From CAYPHA01 sp964410215 (GTDB lineage Bacteria; Calditrichota; Calditrichia; Calditrichales; CAYPHA01), in NCBI GenBank assembly GCA_964410215.1, contig CAYPHA010000014.1, forward strand, positions 1 to 64,000: 64,000 bases of DNA. Reading direction: 5' to 3'. Every line of letters begins with the position of its first letter. Positions within the stretch are counted from its first letter, which is position 1. Of this stretch, positions 27,004 to 38,000 are shown piece by piece. A model generated the notes under the pieces. It was not told the origin of the DNA. It was given only the letters and a program-made list of their open reading frames with translations, and made no database searches. The position numbers were made by a program, and so were the translations under genes.

Positions 27004-29346
27004 TCAAAACTCCGCGCTGATGCCAATCGAAGGCAGGATACCGATATCACCGCTGTCAACGACTTCTTTTTCCCAGAAATCGTAAGTCGGTCTGCTGATC
27101 AACTTTGTATTCAACACGTTCTGAATATCCAGGAACATGACCAGCCTCCAGCTATCGAACGTATAATAACGGTCCACACGAAAATCCCAGATACCCTGGG
27201 TGGGTAAACGCTCTGTTAGATATTCTTCAGGCAGATTTTGTATGAATCCGGGGTTTTCCGGATTTTCGAAGGGGCGGTAAACAGGCGAATAGGGCACACC
27301 GGTGAAAACCCTGTATTTGGTGCTGATTTCCCAGCGTTCATTGAATTTATAGCCTCCGGAAAAATTAAAGATAAAGCGCTGGTCGAACTGACCGGGATAA
27401 ACCCTGCCGTTTCCGGCTGTATATTCGCTTTTACCGTAAGAGAGACTGATCTGGCCGTAACAGGGTACTTCCGAATATTTTTTCTGCAGTAACCATTCAA
27501 AACCATACGCATAACCGCTGGCCCTTGAGAAAAGGTCAAAATAGCCAAAGGATTGGAAATCGTCTTCCCGTCCGCCGAATCCTGTCCCGGTATTGGTAAG
27601 CACCAGGTAATCGTTCACGCCGGGGATATTACCAGTCGGCAGATCGGAATAGTCTTTGTAAAAGGTCTCGAATGTCATACGCAGATCATCCTGGATCAGG
27701 TAATCAATACCAGCGATATTCATAAAGTTGCGCATGGCTTTCAACGACGCGTTGTTTTCGTTAACGATCCACACGTAAGAAGGCGACTGATAGAAAACAC
27801 CCGAGCTTGCCTTGAGCGACAGGCGGTCATTTAACTGATATTTCAGATTGAGTCGTGCTGCCGGGTACAGCGATGTGTTCAGAAAGGCATAATAATCGAA
27901 TCGTAAACCGGCATTGACGGTCAGTTTTGGTGTCGCCAGCCAGTCGATTTCCGTAAAAAAGGCATGTTTTTGCACGGCTGTATTGGTTTTGTTGACCGGT
28001 TCCACACCAATGGATGCAACCGGAATGCGGTTTCCGCTGCGGTCATAGATGGTATCGGCAAAGACCGTTGCATTATCATTAATAATATATTTACTTGAAA
28101 TGCCGGATTTCCAGCCAATGGATTTGGAAAGGGCTTTGTACAGTTGCAGTTTGCTGTTTATTTCTGTTTCGTCTGCTTCACTGTTGAAATATTCAATTTC
28201 ATTCTCGTCCACTTGTCCGAAACGAAACTGGTTGAAATTGGTGTTGAAAGTTGCATCTAAATAGCCGTTATCGAGTAAGCGCCGATAATTAATGCCGCTG
28301 ATCCACTGATTCTGTGTGTTATCCAGAATACCGGCATTGAATACCCTGTTCTCCGCGTTGCTCTGATCCCGCTCAACCCTGTTGATGGCACCCAGGCCAA
28401 TGAAAAACAGTTTGTCCCTCTCCGAGAGGTCGTAATTCAGAATCAGGTTGAAATCGGTATACACCGGAACGAACGGTAATCCCGCCGCTCTGAAAATGAT
28501 ATCGAGATAGCTTTGACGGGCGGAGAAAATAAAGTTACCGTTTTCTGATACGGGTCCTTCCAGATTAAGTCCGTATTGCGTGGCGGAAACCAGCAGTTTC
28601 CCGCCTATTCTATCGCTTCTTCCTTCCGACATTTCTAACCGGAGCAGGGATGACATTTTGTCGCCATAACGGGCACCGAAGCCGCCTGCAGAGAATGTGA
28701 TGTTATCGACAAAATCAAGATTGACAAAGCTGAGGCTTCCGCTTGTAAAACCCTGTGTACCGAAATGATTGATATTCGGGACTTCGATGTTGTTAATGAC
28801 AAAAAGATTCTCAGAAGGCCCACCCCCGCGGACGAGCAGGTCATTCCGGCCGCCTGTATTATTGATGGCTATACCCGGCAGCGTGGAAACGGTCCGCACA
28901 ACATCCTCAAAACCACCGGGAAACCGGCGGATTTCTTCCCTGGAAAGTCCGGTGACACTGGGTTGTGTCATGTTTTCTTCAACAAAATAACCGGCTGTTA
29001 CCGTGATCTGGTCGGTTTCGAATACCTGTTCCATCAGTTCCACATTGACGATAGCCGGTTTACTCGGAGAAACGATAATGTCGGTCCTTTTCAGAGTGGT
29101 GTAACCGACATAGTAAAATTCAAGCCGGTAGGTGCCGGCCGGCAGGTTGTCGATACGATAATCACCTGATAAACCCGAGGCCGTGCCGCGGTTGGTACCC
29201 TCGACCACGACATTAACGCCACCGAGGGGTTCCTTCGTTCCGGCATCGACAATGGTTCCCTGTATAATACCCGTCGTTTCAGCAAAAACAGATGTGTTTG
29301 CGCTGTAAATAAGGATAATTGAAAATAAAGTCATAATAGTTTTCAT
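27004..29346 (-). CDS. TonB-dependent receptor with carboxypeptidase-regulatory-like domain
   Basis: This 780-residue minus-strand outer-membrane receptor has a signal peptide (about 1-22, ending VFAE). It carries a carboxypeptidase-regulatory-like domain (GIIQGTIVDAGTKEPLGGVN ... LEFYYVGYTTLKRT) and a plug with LPGIAINNTGGRNDLLVRGG and FGARYGDKMSSLL, followed by a barrel ending ISAEF. It appears monocistronic: the upstream neighbour is divergent and the downstream desaturase is 226 bases away. Without a SusD partner or adjacent hydrolase in the same transcript, the ligand remains open; siderophores, metals or oligosaccharides are all possible. Confidence 0.86.
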   Translation of the reverse strand: MKTIMTLFSIILIYSANTSVFAETTGIIQGTIVDAGTKEPLGGVNVVVEGTNRGTASGLSGDYRIDNLPAGTYRLEFYYVGYTTLKRTDIIVSPSKPAIVNVELMEQVFETDQITVTAGYFVEENMTQPSVTGLSREEIRRFPGGFEDVVRTVSTLPGIAINNTGGRNDLLVRGGGPSENLFVINNIEVPNINHFGTQGFTSGSLSFVNLDFVDNITFSAGGFGARYGDKMSSLLRLEMSEGRSDRIGGKLLVSATQYGLNLEGPVSENGNFIFSARQSYLDIIFRAAGLPFVPVYTDFNLILNYDLSERDKLFFIGLGAINRVERDQSNAENRVFNAGILDNTQNQWISGINYRRLLDNGYLDATFNTNFNQFRFGQVDENEIEYFNSEADETEINSKLQLYKALSKSIGWKSGISSKYIINDNATVFADTIYDRSGNRIPVASIGVEPVNKTNTAVQKHAFFTEIDWLATPKLTVNAGLRFDYYAFLNTSLYPAARLNLKYQLNDRLSLKASSGVFYQSPSYVWIVNENNASLKAMRNFMNIAGIDYLIQDDLRMTFETFYKDYSDLPTGNIPGVNDYLVLTNTGTGFGGREDDFQSFGYFDLFSRASGYAYGFEWLLQKKYSEVPCYGQISLSYGKSEYTAGNGRVYPGQFDQRFIFNFSGGYKFNERWEISTKYRVFTGVPYSPVYRPFENPENPGFIQNLPEEYLTERLPTQGIWDFRVDRYYTFDSWRLVMFLDIQNVLNTKLISRPTYDFWEKEVVDSGDIGILPSIGISAEF

Positions 29347-29598
29347 ATTGCGGTCTCATTTTTTTAAATTATGAATAAGTCTGCGCCTAAAATTATTCCC
29401 TGCAGCGGAATTTTTGTTATACAACATGGGCTGACAGAAAACGTTAATATATACACATGCTCCGATATTTAAAAAAAAATATTGATATTTGAGAAATGCG
29501 GTCCATTGCCGAGTTTAGTATATATATTATTGTTGCACGCCCTCCGGGATGTCAGTAATCAGACCGCGCACGTTAAACGAACAGGCTGAAGGTGTATT

Positions 29599-31791
29599 AT
29601 GTCACTACCGTATGACCTTGATAAGATTGCCATTTCTGTAAAGTCCCATCATCTGTTAAAAAAGGTTCTTCAGGAAAATGCCAAACTGGAAGAAATTATG
29701 TTCCGGGCGAAGAATGAAACCGAAGCAATCATTGGCATAAAGAATTGGGTCCTGGAACTTCTGAAGGATAGTCCTCAGGCGATGAGTTACTATAAAAAGG
29801 GTACTGCCAGCGGGGTTTCATTTAAATCGCTGAAGTGGAATGAAATCGCAGCCATTCGTATACTGGATTACGTCGATAATGCCGGGCGTGAGTTTGAGGA
29901 CCTTAATCTGCGTGGGGAACCGGCGCTGAGTGACCCCATTAAATTGATGTGGCTTGCCGTTAATAAAGGTACGGGCGGGGCGAAACCGGATTTCTTTGAA
30001 GATATGTTACATCTCTTTCGACAACTGACCGGTAAGGATGAGCGACAGATCCATACGCGTGAAAAACTGCAGCGCTGGATGGAACGATTCCCGTCGGGAC
30101 TCGATCCGCGGATCGTGAAATTACGGGAAGAAAACCGGGACCGCATAATCGGTGTTCTGATTCGAAAGATTGAAAAAAACGACAATAAAAACGCGCGTTA
30201 CTATTTTGAGCCCGGGTTGTCAGAAAAAGAAAAATATGAAAAAGTGCTGGAATGGTGGCAGGAAAGCACCTTCCACCTTAAATATGCGGCCCGGAAGGCG
30301 GATGACCTCAACGAAATGCTGGGGAATTCACTGGATCCCGACACCATGCGTATCCTCTATGATGCGGAGAAAAAGGGGATTCCATTTTTCGTTAATCCTT
30401 ACTACCTGTCATTATTGCATGTACGTGTTCCGTATTTTGCCATCGGTGCCGATCTGGCTATCCGTCATTATGTCGTCTACAGCCGCCAGTTGGTGGATGA
30501 GTTCGGATATATTGCCGCCTGGGAAAAAGAAGATAAAGTGGAACCGGGCAAACCCAATGCCGCCGGCTGGATTCTGCCGGAACAGCATAATATACACAGA
30601 AGATATCCGGATGTCGCTATCCTTATTCCGGATACCCAGGGACGTGCCTGTGGCGGGTTGTGTGCTTCCTGTCAACGCATGTATGACTTCCAGAACGGTT
30701 ATCTGAATTTCAAGCTGGATGATCTGGAACCAAAGGAATCCTGGCCGGAAAAGCTGGAGCGGCTCATGAAATATTTTGAGGAAGACGCGCAACTGCGCGA
30801 TATTCTGATAACCGGTGGCGATGCCCTGATGAGTTCCGATAAATCGCTGGAAAAGGTCCTCGATGCGGTCTATAACATGGCAAGGAGAAAAACCAAAGCC
30901 AACCGTTCCAGACCCGATGGTCAGAAATATGCGGAACTTGTACGGGTAAGGCTTGGTACACGTCTGCCTGTCTACCTGCCTCAGCGCGTCACCCCGGAAC
31001 TGGAACACATTCTGCGTGCTTTCAGGGAAAAAGCCAGTGAGGCCGGCGTGAAACAGTTTGTCATACAAACACATTTTGAATCGCCGATGGAGATTACGCC
31101 GGAAACGAAGGAAGCCGTAGGCCGGCTGATCAATGCCGGATGGATGGTTACCAACCAGCATGTGTTTACGACGGCAGCATCCCGCCGGGGACACAACCTG
31201 AAACTGCGGCAGACATTGAATGAAATCGGTATTCTGCCGTACTATACATTTTCGGTGAAAGGCTACATGGAAAATTACCACAATTTTGTTCCGAATGCCC
31301 GTGCCGTTCAGGAAAGCATTGAAGAAAAAAATCTCGGAATTGTACCGAAGGATAAATATCCGGTTATCATGCGCTTTCCTTTTGACGCGGAACATATCAT
31401 TGATAATATTGAGCGACTCGAGTCGGAAACAAATCTGCCGCTTCTGGCGACGGACCGGAATGTCCTGAACCTGCCCGGTGTCGGCAAAAGCCTGACCTAC
31501 CGCGTGATCGGTATAACCCGTTACGGCCGGCGTATTCTGCAGTTCGAGCATGACGGCACACGCACACACAGCCCTATCATCGAAGATATGCCCAATATTT
31601 ACATCATCGAGTCAAAATCCATTAGTGAGTATCTCAAGCAACTCGAGGAAATCGGTGAAAATAAACTGGAATACACGGGCCTGTATGGTTATTCCATCGG
31701 TGAAACCGAAGCACGCATGCCGATTTACGAATATCCGAAACCGGATTTTACCATTACAGAAAAAATGACCAACCTTAAGCTCAACCCATAA
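29599..31791 (+). CDS. KamA-like radical SAM protein with long N-terminal extension
   Basis: This 730-residue protein has its radical SAM cluster motif CGGLCASC at Cys351, Cys355 and Cys358, followed by ITGGDALMSSDKSLE, a KamA-family feature. Lysine 2,3-aminomutases are about 420 residues with the motif near residue 130, so this protein carries about 220 extra N-terminal residues, mostly helical. The C-terminal region contains HFESPMEITPET and VTNQHVFTTAASRRGH, which resemble the KamA barrel. Radical chemistry using S-adenosylmethionine is secure; the substrate is unknown, and a true lysine aminomutase is not established. It stands alone between a divergent receptor and a TetR gene. Confidence 0.8.
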   Translation: MSLPYDLDKIAISVKSHHLLKKVLQENAKLEEIMFRAKNETEAIIGIKNWVLELLKDSPQAMSYYKKGTASGVSFKSLKWNEIAAIRILDYVDNAGREFEDLNLRGEPALSDPIKLMWLAVNKGTGGAKPDFFEDMLHLFRQLTGKDERQIHTREKLQRWMERFPSGLDPRIVKLREENRDRIIGVLIRKIEKNDNKNARYYFEPGLSEKEKYEKVLEWWQESTFHLKYAARKADDLNEMLGNSLDPDTMRILYDAEKKGIPFFVNPYYLSLLHVRVPYFAIGADLAIRHYVVYSRQLVDEFGYIAAWEKEDKVEPGKPNAAGWILPEQHNIHRRYPDVAILIPDTQGRACGGLCASCQRMYDFQNGYLNFKLDDLEPKESWPEKLERLMKYFEEDAQLRDILITGGDALMSSDKSLEKVLDAVYNMARRKTKANRSRPDGQKYAELVRVRLGTRLPVYLPQRVTPELEHILRAFREKASEAGVKQFVIQTHFESPMEITPETKEAVGRLINAGWMVTNQHVFTTAASRRGHNLKLRQTLNEIGILPYYTFSVKGYMENYHNFVPNARAVQESIEEKNLGIVPKDKYPVIMRFPFDAEHIIDNIERLESETNLPLLATDRNVLNLPGVGKSLTYRVIGITRYGRRILQFEHDGTRTHSPIIEDMPNIYIIESKSISEYLKQLEEIGENKLEYTGLYGYSIGETEARMPIYEYPKPDFTITEKMTNLKLNP

Positions 31792-31841
31792 AAGACGTGT
31801 CTTATCCCACTCCATACTTTTCTGGAAATTCTGTTTGCATT

Positions 31842-31872
31842 ATTTCGAACAATTTATTAGAATAGTCGAAAT
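31842..31872. promoter_or_regulatory. Dyad upstream of tetR-like gene (candidate operator)
   Basis: ATTTCGA (31842-31848) and TCGAAAT (31866-31872) are perfect inverted 7-bp arms separated by 17 bases, ending 16 bases before the TetR-family start codon. Position suits autoregulation by the TetR protein, but dyads this size occur by chance. Confidence 0.4.
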
Positions 31873-31888
31873 GTTGAACGGGGAGTGA

Positions 31889-32491
31889 ATGGATAAACTT
31901 GATAAAAAGCGTGAGGAGATTCTTGACGCTGCCATGATGTGTCTGGCCCGGTATGGCCCCCTCAAGTCCACCATGGATGATATTGCTACCGTCATCGGTA
32001 TGCGAAAAGCGAGTCTATATTATTATTACAAGAATAAGGAAGCTATCTTTTCGGATGCCCTTGCAAGAGAGGCGGACCGCCTCAATGAGCGCCTTGTAAA
32101 AAAAATGGATAAACTTAAAACAGCACGGGCAAAAATTATGGCCATGATGTCCAGTGTGAATGAATATTTCCGGAATCGGGCCGAAATGCTGGACCTCAAT
32201 GTTCAGGCGATGTGGGATAATCATGCTCTCTTACAAAAATTATCCAGAGATTTGAAGACAAAGAATATCGACTTACTTGCACAATTAATTCGCGAGGGCA
32301 TCGATTCCGGTGAATTCAGTGAAGTGGATGAGCACAGGGTGTCGAACGCCATCAGAAAAATATTCGATACCTACAGACTCGAACTCTATCACTGTCTGAC
32401 CGATCGGCGGCCGGATAAAAAAGAATTTGCCAAAATGGAATCCGAGTCACGTTTTGTGCTGGAAATCTTCTTAAATGGTCTGAAAAAATGA
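31889..32491 (+). CDS. TetR/AcrR-family repressor (first RND module)
   Basis: This 200-residue regulator has an N-terminal helix-turn-helix at about 8-55 (REEILDAAMMCLARYG, then TMDDIATVIGMRKASLYYYYKNK), the classic TetR recognition helix ending in YYYYKNKEAIF. The C-terminal helical ligand domain is not diagnostic. GGGGAG precedes the ATG. The stop overlaps an in-frame start of the TolC-like gene, so regulator and pump form one operon, and the protein likely represses it in response to a pump substrate. Confidence 0.88.
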   Translation: MDKLDKKREEILDAAMMCLARYGPLKSTMDDIATVIGMRKASLYYYYKNKEAIFSDALAREADRLNERLVKKMDKLKTARAKIMAMMSSVNEYFRNRAEMLDLNVQAMWDNHALLQKLSRDLKTKNIDLLAQLIREGIDSGEFSEVDEHRVSNAIRKIFDTYRLELYHCLTDRRPDKKEFAKMESESRFVLEIFLNGLKK

Positions 32492-32517
32492 TTAATCAGA
32501 AAACAAGCGGGAAAACT

Positions 32518-33867
32518 ATGGGAAAAACCATTTCAATTGTTCTGGGAATTATTATTATCGTGTTTCAGGGATCACTGCCGGCGCAGGAAATTCAGCAATT
32601 TTCACTGGAAAAGGCCCGGGAATACGCACTGGAGAATAACCGTGAAGTTCGCAGATCGCTTCTGGAAATCGATGCGGCTTCCAAACAACGCTGGGAGGTT
32701 ACGGCCAGTGGCTTTCCACAGGTAGAGATCTCCGCAACCTATAATAAACTCGTCGATATTCCTACTCAACTCATTCCGGGAGAGATCTTTGGCGGCGATC
32801 CTGGTTCGACGATACCGGTTCAGTTCGGTCGCCCGCATAATGCGAATTACGGTATTTCGGTCAGCCAGTTGCTGTTCAGCGGAAGTTATTTTGTAGGTGT
32901 GCAGGCTTCCAAAATATTTATGCAGCTATCCGAAACAGGATATGAAAAGACGAAACTGGATATTAAAGCCACGGTTACCAATACCTACTATCTGGTACTC
33001 ATAGCGGAGGAAAACCGGGACATTCTTTCCGAATCACTGAAAAATGTGCGTCAGACACATTATGAGATCAGTGAAATGTATAAGGAAGGATTCAGTGAAC
33101 GAACTGATGTGACGCAGTTGCAGATTTCTGTAAATGAACTCGAGAATGCGGTCCGGCAACTGGACGCACAGATTGAAATCGCCTATAACTTACTAAAACT
33201 CCAGATGGGTATACCGCTTGATCAGGAGATTGCATTAAGTGACAAACTTCCGGAATTTCTGAATGCNNNNNNNNNNCAGGTTGAAGAACGATTGAAAGTG
33301 GCGTTCAACCTGTATAATAATGTAACTTTCAGAGCTATTTCCACGCAGGAGGAATTGGCGCGGCTTTCCGTGGCAAAAGAAAAAACGACATTTTTACCGA
33401 CGCTCGCCGCTTTCGGATCCATGCAAAGGGATGCGCAACGTGATGAATTCAATTTTTTTGATACCGATGAAGACTGGTATCCGACGACCGTTGTCGGTGT
33501 ACAGATGAACTGGCCCCTTTTCAGCGGCGGGGCCAAAATGTTTAAACTGCAGAAGGCCCGGATTGAGTTGAAACAGGCACGGCTGCAGAAAAGGGAGGTT
33601 GAAGAAGGTTTGCGTCTGCAATACGACAGAGTCAAAAACAAGATCAGATCGGCGCAGGATCAGTTCGGTAACGCGAAATCCAATCGTGAACTGAGCCGGG
33701 AAGTATATATGATCACTAAAGAGAAATTCAGTGAAGGGCTGGTCTCGAGTCTTGAACTGACCCAGGCACATAATCAATATCTTGCTTCTGAACGCGCCTA
33801 CCTGGAGGCTGTAAACGCGTTATTGAATGCCGATACGGACCTGAAGAAAATACTGGAAATTTTATAA
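32518..33867 (+). CDS. TolC-family outer membrane efflux protein (contains 10-N gap)
   Basis: This roughly 450-residue outer-membrane channel of a tripartite efflux pump has a signal peptide (MGKTISIVLGIIIIVF... ending PAQ) and two TolC repeats of coiled-coil helices (SLEKAREYALENNREVRRS; LRLQYDRVKNKIRSAQDQ). ATG 32518 has GGGA 8 bases upstream; an earlier ATG at 32488 overlaps the TetR stop and is an alternative. Ten Ns at 33267-33276 interrupt the gene. The frame continues across them, but ten is not a multiple of three and the true gap length is unknown. It forms an operon with the adaptor and RND permease downstream. Confidence 0.88.
   Translation: MGKTISIVLGIIIIVFQGSLPAQEIQQFSLEKAREYALENNREVRRSLLEIDAASKQRWEVTASGFPQVEISATYNKLVDIPTQLIPGEIFGGDPGSTIPVQFGRPHNANYGISVSQLLFSGSYFVGVQASKIFMQLSETGYEKTKLDIKATVTNTYYLVLIAEENRDILSESLKNVRQTHYEISEMYKEGFSERTDVTQLQISVNELENAVRQLDAQIEIAYNLLKLQMGIPLDQEIALSDKLPEFLNXXXXQVEERLKVAFNLYNNVTFRAISTQEELARLSVAKEKTTFLPTLAAFGSMQRDAQRDEFNFFDTDEDWYPTTVVGVQMNWPLFSGGAKMFKLQKARIELKQARLQKREVEEGLRLQYDRVKNKIRSAQDQFGNAKSNRELSREVYMITKEKFSEGLVSSLELTQAHNQYLASERAYLEAVNALLNADTDLKKILEIL
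33267..33276. other. Assembly gap of 10 N
   Basis: Ten undetermined bases lie inside the TolC-like gene. The reading frame is open on both sides in the same register, which suggests the estimated gap is close to correct but does not prove it. Confidence 0.97.
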
Positions 33868-33892
33868 ACACGCTTAAATTGGGAAAAATCAG

Positions 33893-35026
33893 ATGAAACA
33901 TGTATTGTTATTTTCTATAACCGTTTTTATGTTCATAGCTTGTGGTAATGGGGATAAGATAGCGGAGCTCAGAGAACTGGAGGCGGAGCGGAATGCGCTG
34001 GACACGCGTATTGAAACCCTGCGGGCTGAAATTGAACAGGAAGGCCTTGAAAATCCGTTGCAGAATGTTACACCGGTCTCCGTTGAACAGGTAAATCCAG
34101 AGATGTTTGCTCACTATATTGAAATCCAGGGCCTGATAGAGTCGGACCACAACATCTTCATACCGGCCCAATCATCCGGCGTCGTTAAACGCATCCATGT
34201 TACAGAAGGCGCATCTGTCAAAGCCGGCGATTTGCTGGCAGAGCTGGATGGCGCCATTCTGGAAAATACACTCGCGGAATTAAAAGTGAACTATGAACTC
34301 GCCCAAACGGTTTTCGAACGCCAGAAACGTCTCTGGGACAAAAATATCGGCAGTGAAGTACAGTACCTCCAGGCGAAAACAAACAAGGAATCCCTGGAAA
34401 AACGCATTGCAACCGTCGAAGAGCAGTACCGGCTGACCAAGATTATTTCCCCGATTGACGGCACGGTTGACGAAATTATACTCAAAGAAGGAGAAGCTGT
34501 TGCAGTTGGTTTCGGGACCATACGTGTGGTCGAAATGACAAAAATGACAATCACAGCCAGACTTTCGGAAGAATATATCGGAAAAATTAAAGTCGGTGAT
34601 TCCGTGAAAGTCAATGTTCCTGTCACTGGTGCCCAATTTTCAAGCAGGATCCGCTCTGTCTCCAGGGTGATCGATGCCAGCAGCAGAACCTTTCCAATTG
34701 AAGTGACGATTCCCGCGAATGTTAACAAGATAAAACCAAATATGACCGTTGTATTGACCATTAACGATTACCGTAAACAGGATGCACTGGTTGTACCGCT
34801 CAATGTCCTGCAGAGGTCGGGAGAAGACCGGTTTATCTTTGTCGCCGTTCCGGGGGAAGATAATGAGAGCGGAAACTGGAAAGCAGAGCGCAGAACGATC
34901 CGCCTATCGATGAATTATCAGGGCGATGTGGAAGTGGAATACGGCCTGAATCCGGGCGAGTACATTGTGACGAATGGATTTCAGGATCTTGCCGACGGAC
35001 AGGACATTAAGGTTGTTCAGGAATGA
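33893..35026 (+). CDS. RND efflux periplasmic adaptor, lipoprotein
   Basis: This 377-residue membrane fusion protein links the inner-membrane RND permease to TolC. A lipoprotein signal ends at IACG (Cys near 17). A short coiled coil follows (RELEAERNALDTRIETLRAE). The biotinyl-lipoyl-like halves are IFIPAQSSGVVKRIHVTEGASVKAGDLLAEL and ISPIDGTVDEIILKEGEAV, split by an alpha-hairpin. Beta-barrel and membrane-proximal domains follow. It sits 25 bases after the TolC gene and 52 before the permease. Confidence 0.9.
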   Translation: MKHVLLFSITVFMFIACGNGDKIAELRELEAERNALDTRIETLRAEIEQEGLENPLQNVTPVSVEQVNPEMFAHYIEIQGLIESDHNIFIPAQSSGVVKRIHVTEGASVKAGDLLAELDGAILENTLAELKVNYELAQTVFERQKRLWDKNIGSEVQYLQAKTNKESLEKRIATVEEQYRLTKIISPIDGTVDEIILKEGEAVAVGFGTIRVVEMTKMTITARLSEEYIGKIKVGDSVKVNVPVTGAQFSSRIRSVSRVIDASSRTFPIEVTIPANVNKIKPNMTVVLTINDYRKQDALVVPLNVLQRSGEDRFIFVAVPGEDNESGNWKAERRTIRLSMNYQGDVEVEYGLNPGEYIVTNGFQDLADGQDIKVVQE

Positions 35027-35078
35027 ATGTAAACGTTAAACTGTAATACCGAACCGATACGCAGTAAAAGGGAAGTCA

Positions 35079-38000
35079 ATGAGAGAATTCAAATTATCAA
35101 ACCTGGCGATAGATAATAAGACGACGGTATATATTTTTACGGTTTTAATTACCATCTTCGGGATCATGCAATATGTGACCACCCCGAAAGAACGGTTTCC
35201 TGAAATCGTTTTTCCATACTTCATGATCACCACTATTCATCCGGGTACGTCACCTACCGATGTGGAAAATCTGATTACGCGACCGATCGAAAAAGAACTC
35301 AAGGGAATAGACGGTATTAAACATATCAACAGCCAATCACTGCAGGATGTATCCCTCATTGTCGTCGAGTTTGACGTAAATGCTGATGAAACCCAGGCCT
35401 ATCTTGACGTTAAAAAGGCGGTGGACGATTCCCGTGTGGAATTGCCCAACGATCTCTACCAGGAACCCGAACTGACCCAGATCGATGTGTCGGAGATCCC
35501 GATTCTCTTTGTAAACCTGTCAGGAGATCTGGGCCTTGTGGAACTGAAAGCGTATGCCGACGATCTTAAAGATCGTCTGGAGGCCTTCGAAGAGATATCC
35601 AAGGTCGAAGTCATCGGTGCCCTGGAAAGGGAAATTCAGATCAATGTGGATCTCTATAAAATGCAGGCGGCCGGCCTCACCTTCATGAATATCGAACAGG
35701 CCGTTACCGGTGAAAATATTACCATTTCCGGTGGTCAGGTTGAAATGAAGGGAATGAAACGTAATTTCCGTGTCTCCGGTGAATTCAAAGATGTTTCGGA
35801 GATCGGTAACATTCTGTTGAAGGATGGTATTTACCTGAAAGATATCGCGGAAGTGGCGGATGATTTTGAAGAGCGGGCCAGTTATGCCCGGATGAACGGT
35901 CAGCAGGTTATCTCCCTTTCCGTCATCAAACGCAGCGGTGAGAACCTGATCATCGCAGTGGATAAAATCAAAGCAGAATTGGAAGATTTTGAAGACCAGG
36001 CCTCCAAGGCGCTTAAAATTAAAATTACCAGCGACAGCAGTACACAAACACGTAACTCTGTAAGCGATCTCTTTAATACGATTATTCTCGGATTTATCGT
36101 CGTCGTCTTCGTGCTGATGTTTTTTATGGGTGAGCTGGATGCCGTGTTCGTTGGTATCGCCATTCCCATGTCCATGATTATCGCATTCAGTGTACTTCCG
36201 ATGGTCGGTTTCACCATGAATATGGTCGTCCTGATGGCCTTTATCCTCGTCCTCGGTATTGTGGTCGATAATTCTATTGTTGTCGTGGAAAATATTTACC
36301 GACATTTTACGACAACCAAAGGACTCTCCATTACGGATGCAACGAAACGGGCTGTCGGAGAGGTGGCGGTACCGGTATTTACGGGCACGCTTACGACGCT
36401 GGCGCCTTTTATACCGCTGATGTTTATGCCCGGCATCATGGGTAAGTTCATCTCTTATCTTCCGATCACATTGATTATTACACTGTCCGCATCGATACTT
36501 GTCGCTTATTTTTTCAATCCGGTTTTTGCCGTATCATTCATGAAATATGAACCGGATGAACATGCGGCGGGGCATGGAAAACTGGGTAAAAAATTCAAGC
36601 GGAGAGGAGGGCTTCTGCTGGCCTTGGCTGTTATTTTCTACATCGCAGGATGGATGCTGATTGCAAATCTGATCGTTATCGGTCTTCTGCTCTACATGTT
36701 TCTCAAAACGGCGATGGTTAGAGCGATTGATTATTTTCAGACGCATGTATTGCCCTTTTTAATGAAAGAATATAAACATACACTCAATTATTTATTACAG
36801 GGTAAACGTCCTTATATGATTCTCGGATTGACCGTTGTACTGTTGTTCGTAGCCTTCTTTTTAATGGGGGTTGCGGCGCCCAAAGTTGTTTTTATGCCGT
36901 CGGGAGATCCGAATTATATTTATTCCTATATATCGATGCCGGAAGGTACCCACGTGGATGTAACGAACGCCGTTACAAAGGAAGTCGAAAGTCGGATCAA
37001 TACGGTTCTGGGGGAAAACAACCCGGATGTCGAATCGGTTATCGCCAATGTGGCCGTAAATGCAGGCAGCGGGCTTTTTGATCGAACCGCTCAGGAAAAA
37101 CTTGGTAAAGTAACCGTATCTTTTGTGGAATACAAATACCGGAAAAGTGACAAATCGACTTTGGAATATCTGGATGAAATCCGGGAAGCGGTGAAGGGGA
37201 TACCCGGGACGGAAATAATTGTAGACAGGGATATCATGGGGCCGCCCGCCGGAAAGGCCATCAATCTGGAAATATCCGGGCCGGACGTCGATAAGCTTGT
37301 CGCGCTGAGTGAAAAGATGAAAGTGTTTATTGATGAACTTGGCATCCCGGGTATCGAAGAACTGAAGCGGGATATGGAAATTAACAAACCCGAACTGGCG
37401 CTTAACATTGACAGGGCAAAGGCCAGTAAACTGGGCATCAGTACCGCTTATATAGGCTCAACGCTGCGCACCTCGGTTTATGGAAAGGAAATCTCCAAGT
37501 TCAGAGATGGTGAGGATGAATATCCCATCCAGGTACGTCTGGCTGAAAAGTACCGCGATGATGTCGAGGTCTTGCTGAATCAGAAACTCACAATACCCGG
37601 CAATAATGGTCCGGCAAAGAAAATACCCATATCGGCTGTTGCCGAAGCGGATTTTACGACCGTGTACGGCGGCATCCGGCGCATCGACAATGACCGTGTG
37701 GTAACCCTGGGGTCGAATGTGCTGACCGGATATAACGCTAATGAAATTATCGGCAAAATAAAGGAAGCATTACCCAATTTTCCGCTCCCGGATGGGTATA
37801 CCGTAAGGTTCAGCGGGGAGCAGGAAATGCAGAGCGAGATTGGCAACTACCTGGTGAAAGCACTGTTTATCGCGGTAGCCCTGATTCTGATCATACTGGT
37901 GGCACAGTTTAATTCCCTGGGTAAACCATTGATCATCACCGTTCAGATCATTTTCAGCTTTATTGGTGTGCTTCTCGGATTTGTCGTGTTTAATATCGAT

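Noticed and set aside
30412..31569. Open frame of 385 codons on the minus strand inside the KamA-like gene
   Set aside because: It is a shadow of the conserved sense frame, with no family similarity.
29599..31791. KamA-like protein as an anaerobic sulfatase maturase
   Set aside because: The cluster motif is CGGLCASC with KamA-type flanks, and it lacks the C-terminal Cys-rich SPASM domain expected of anSME.
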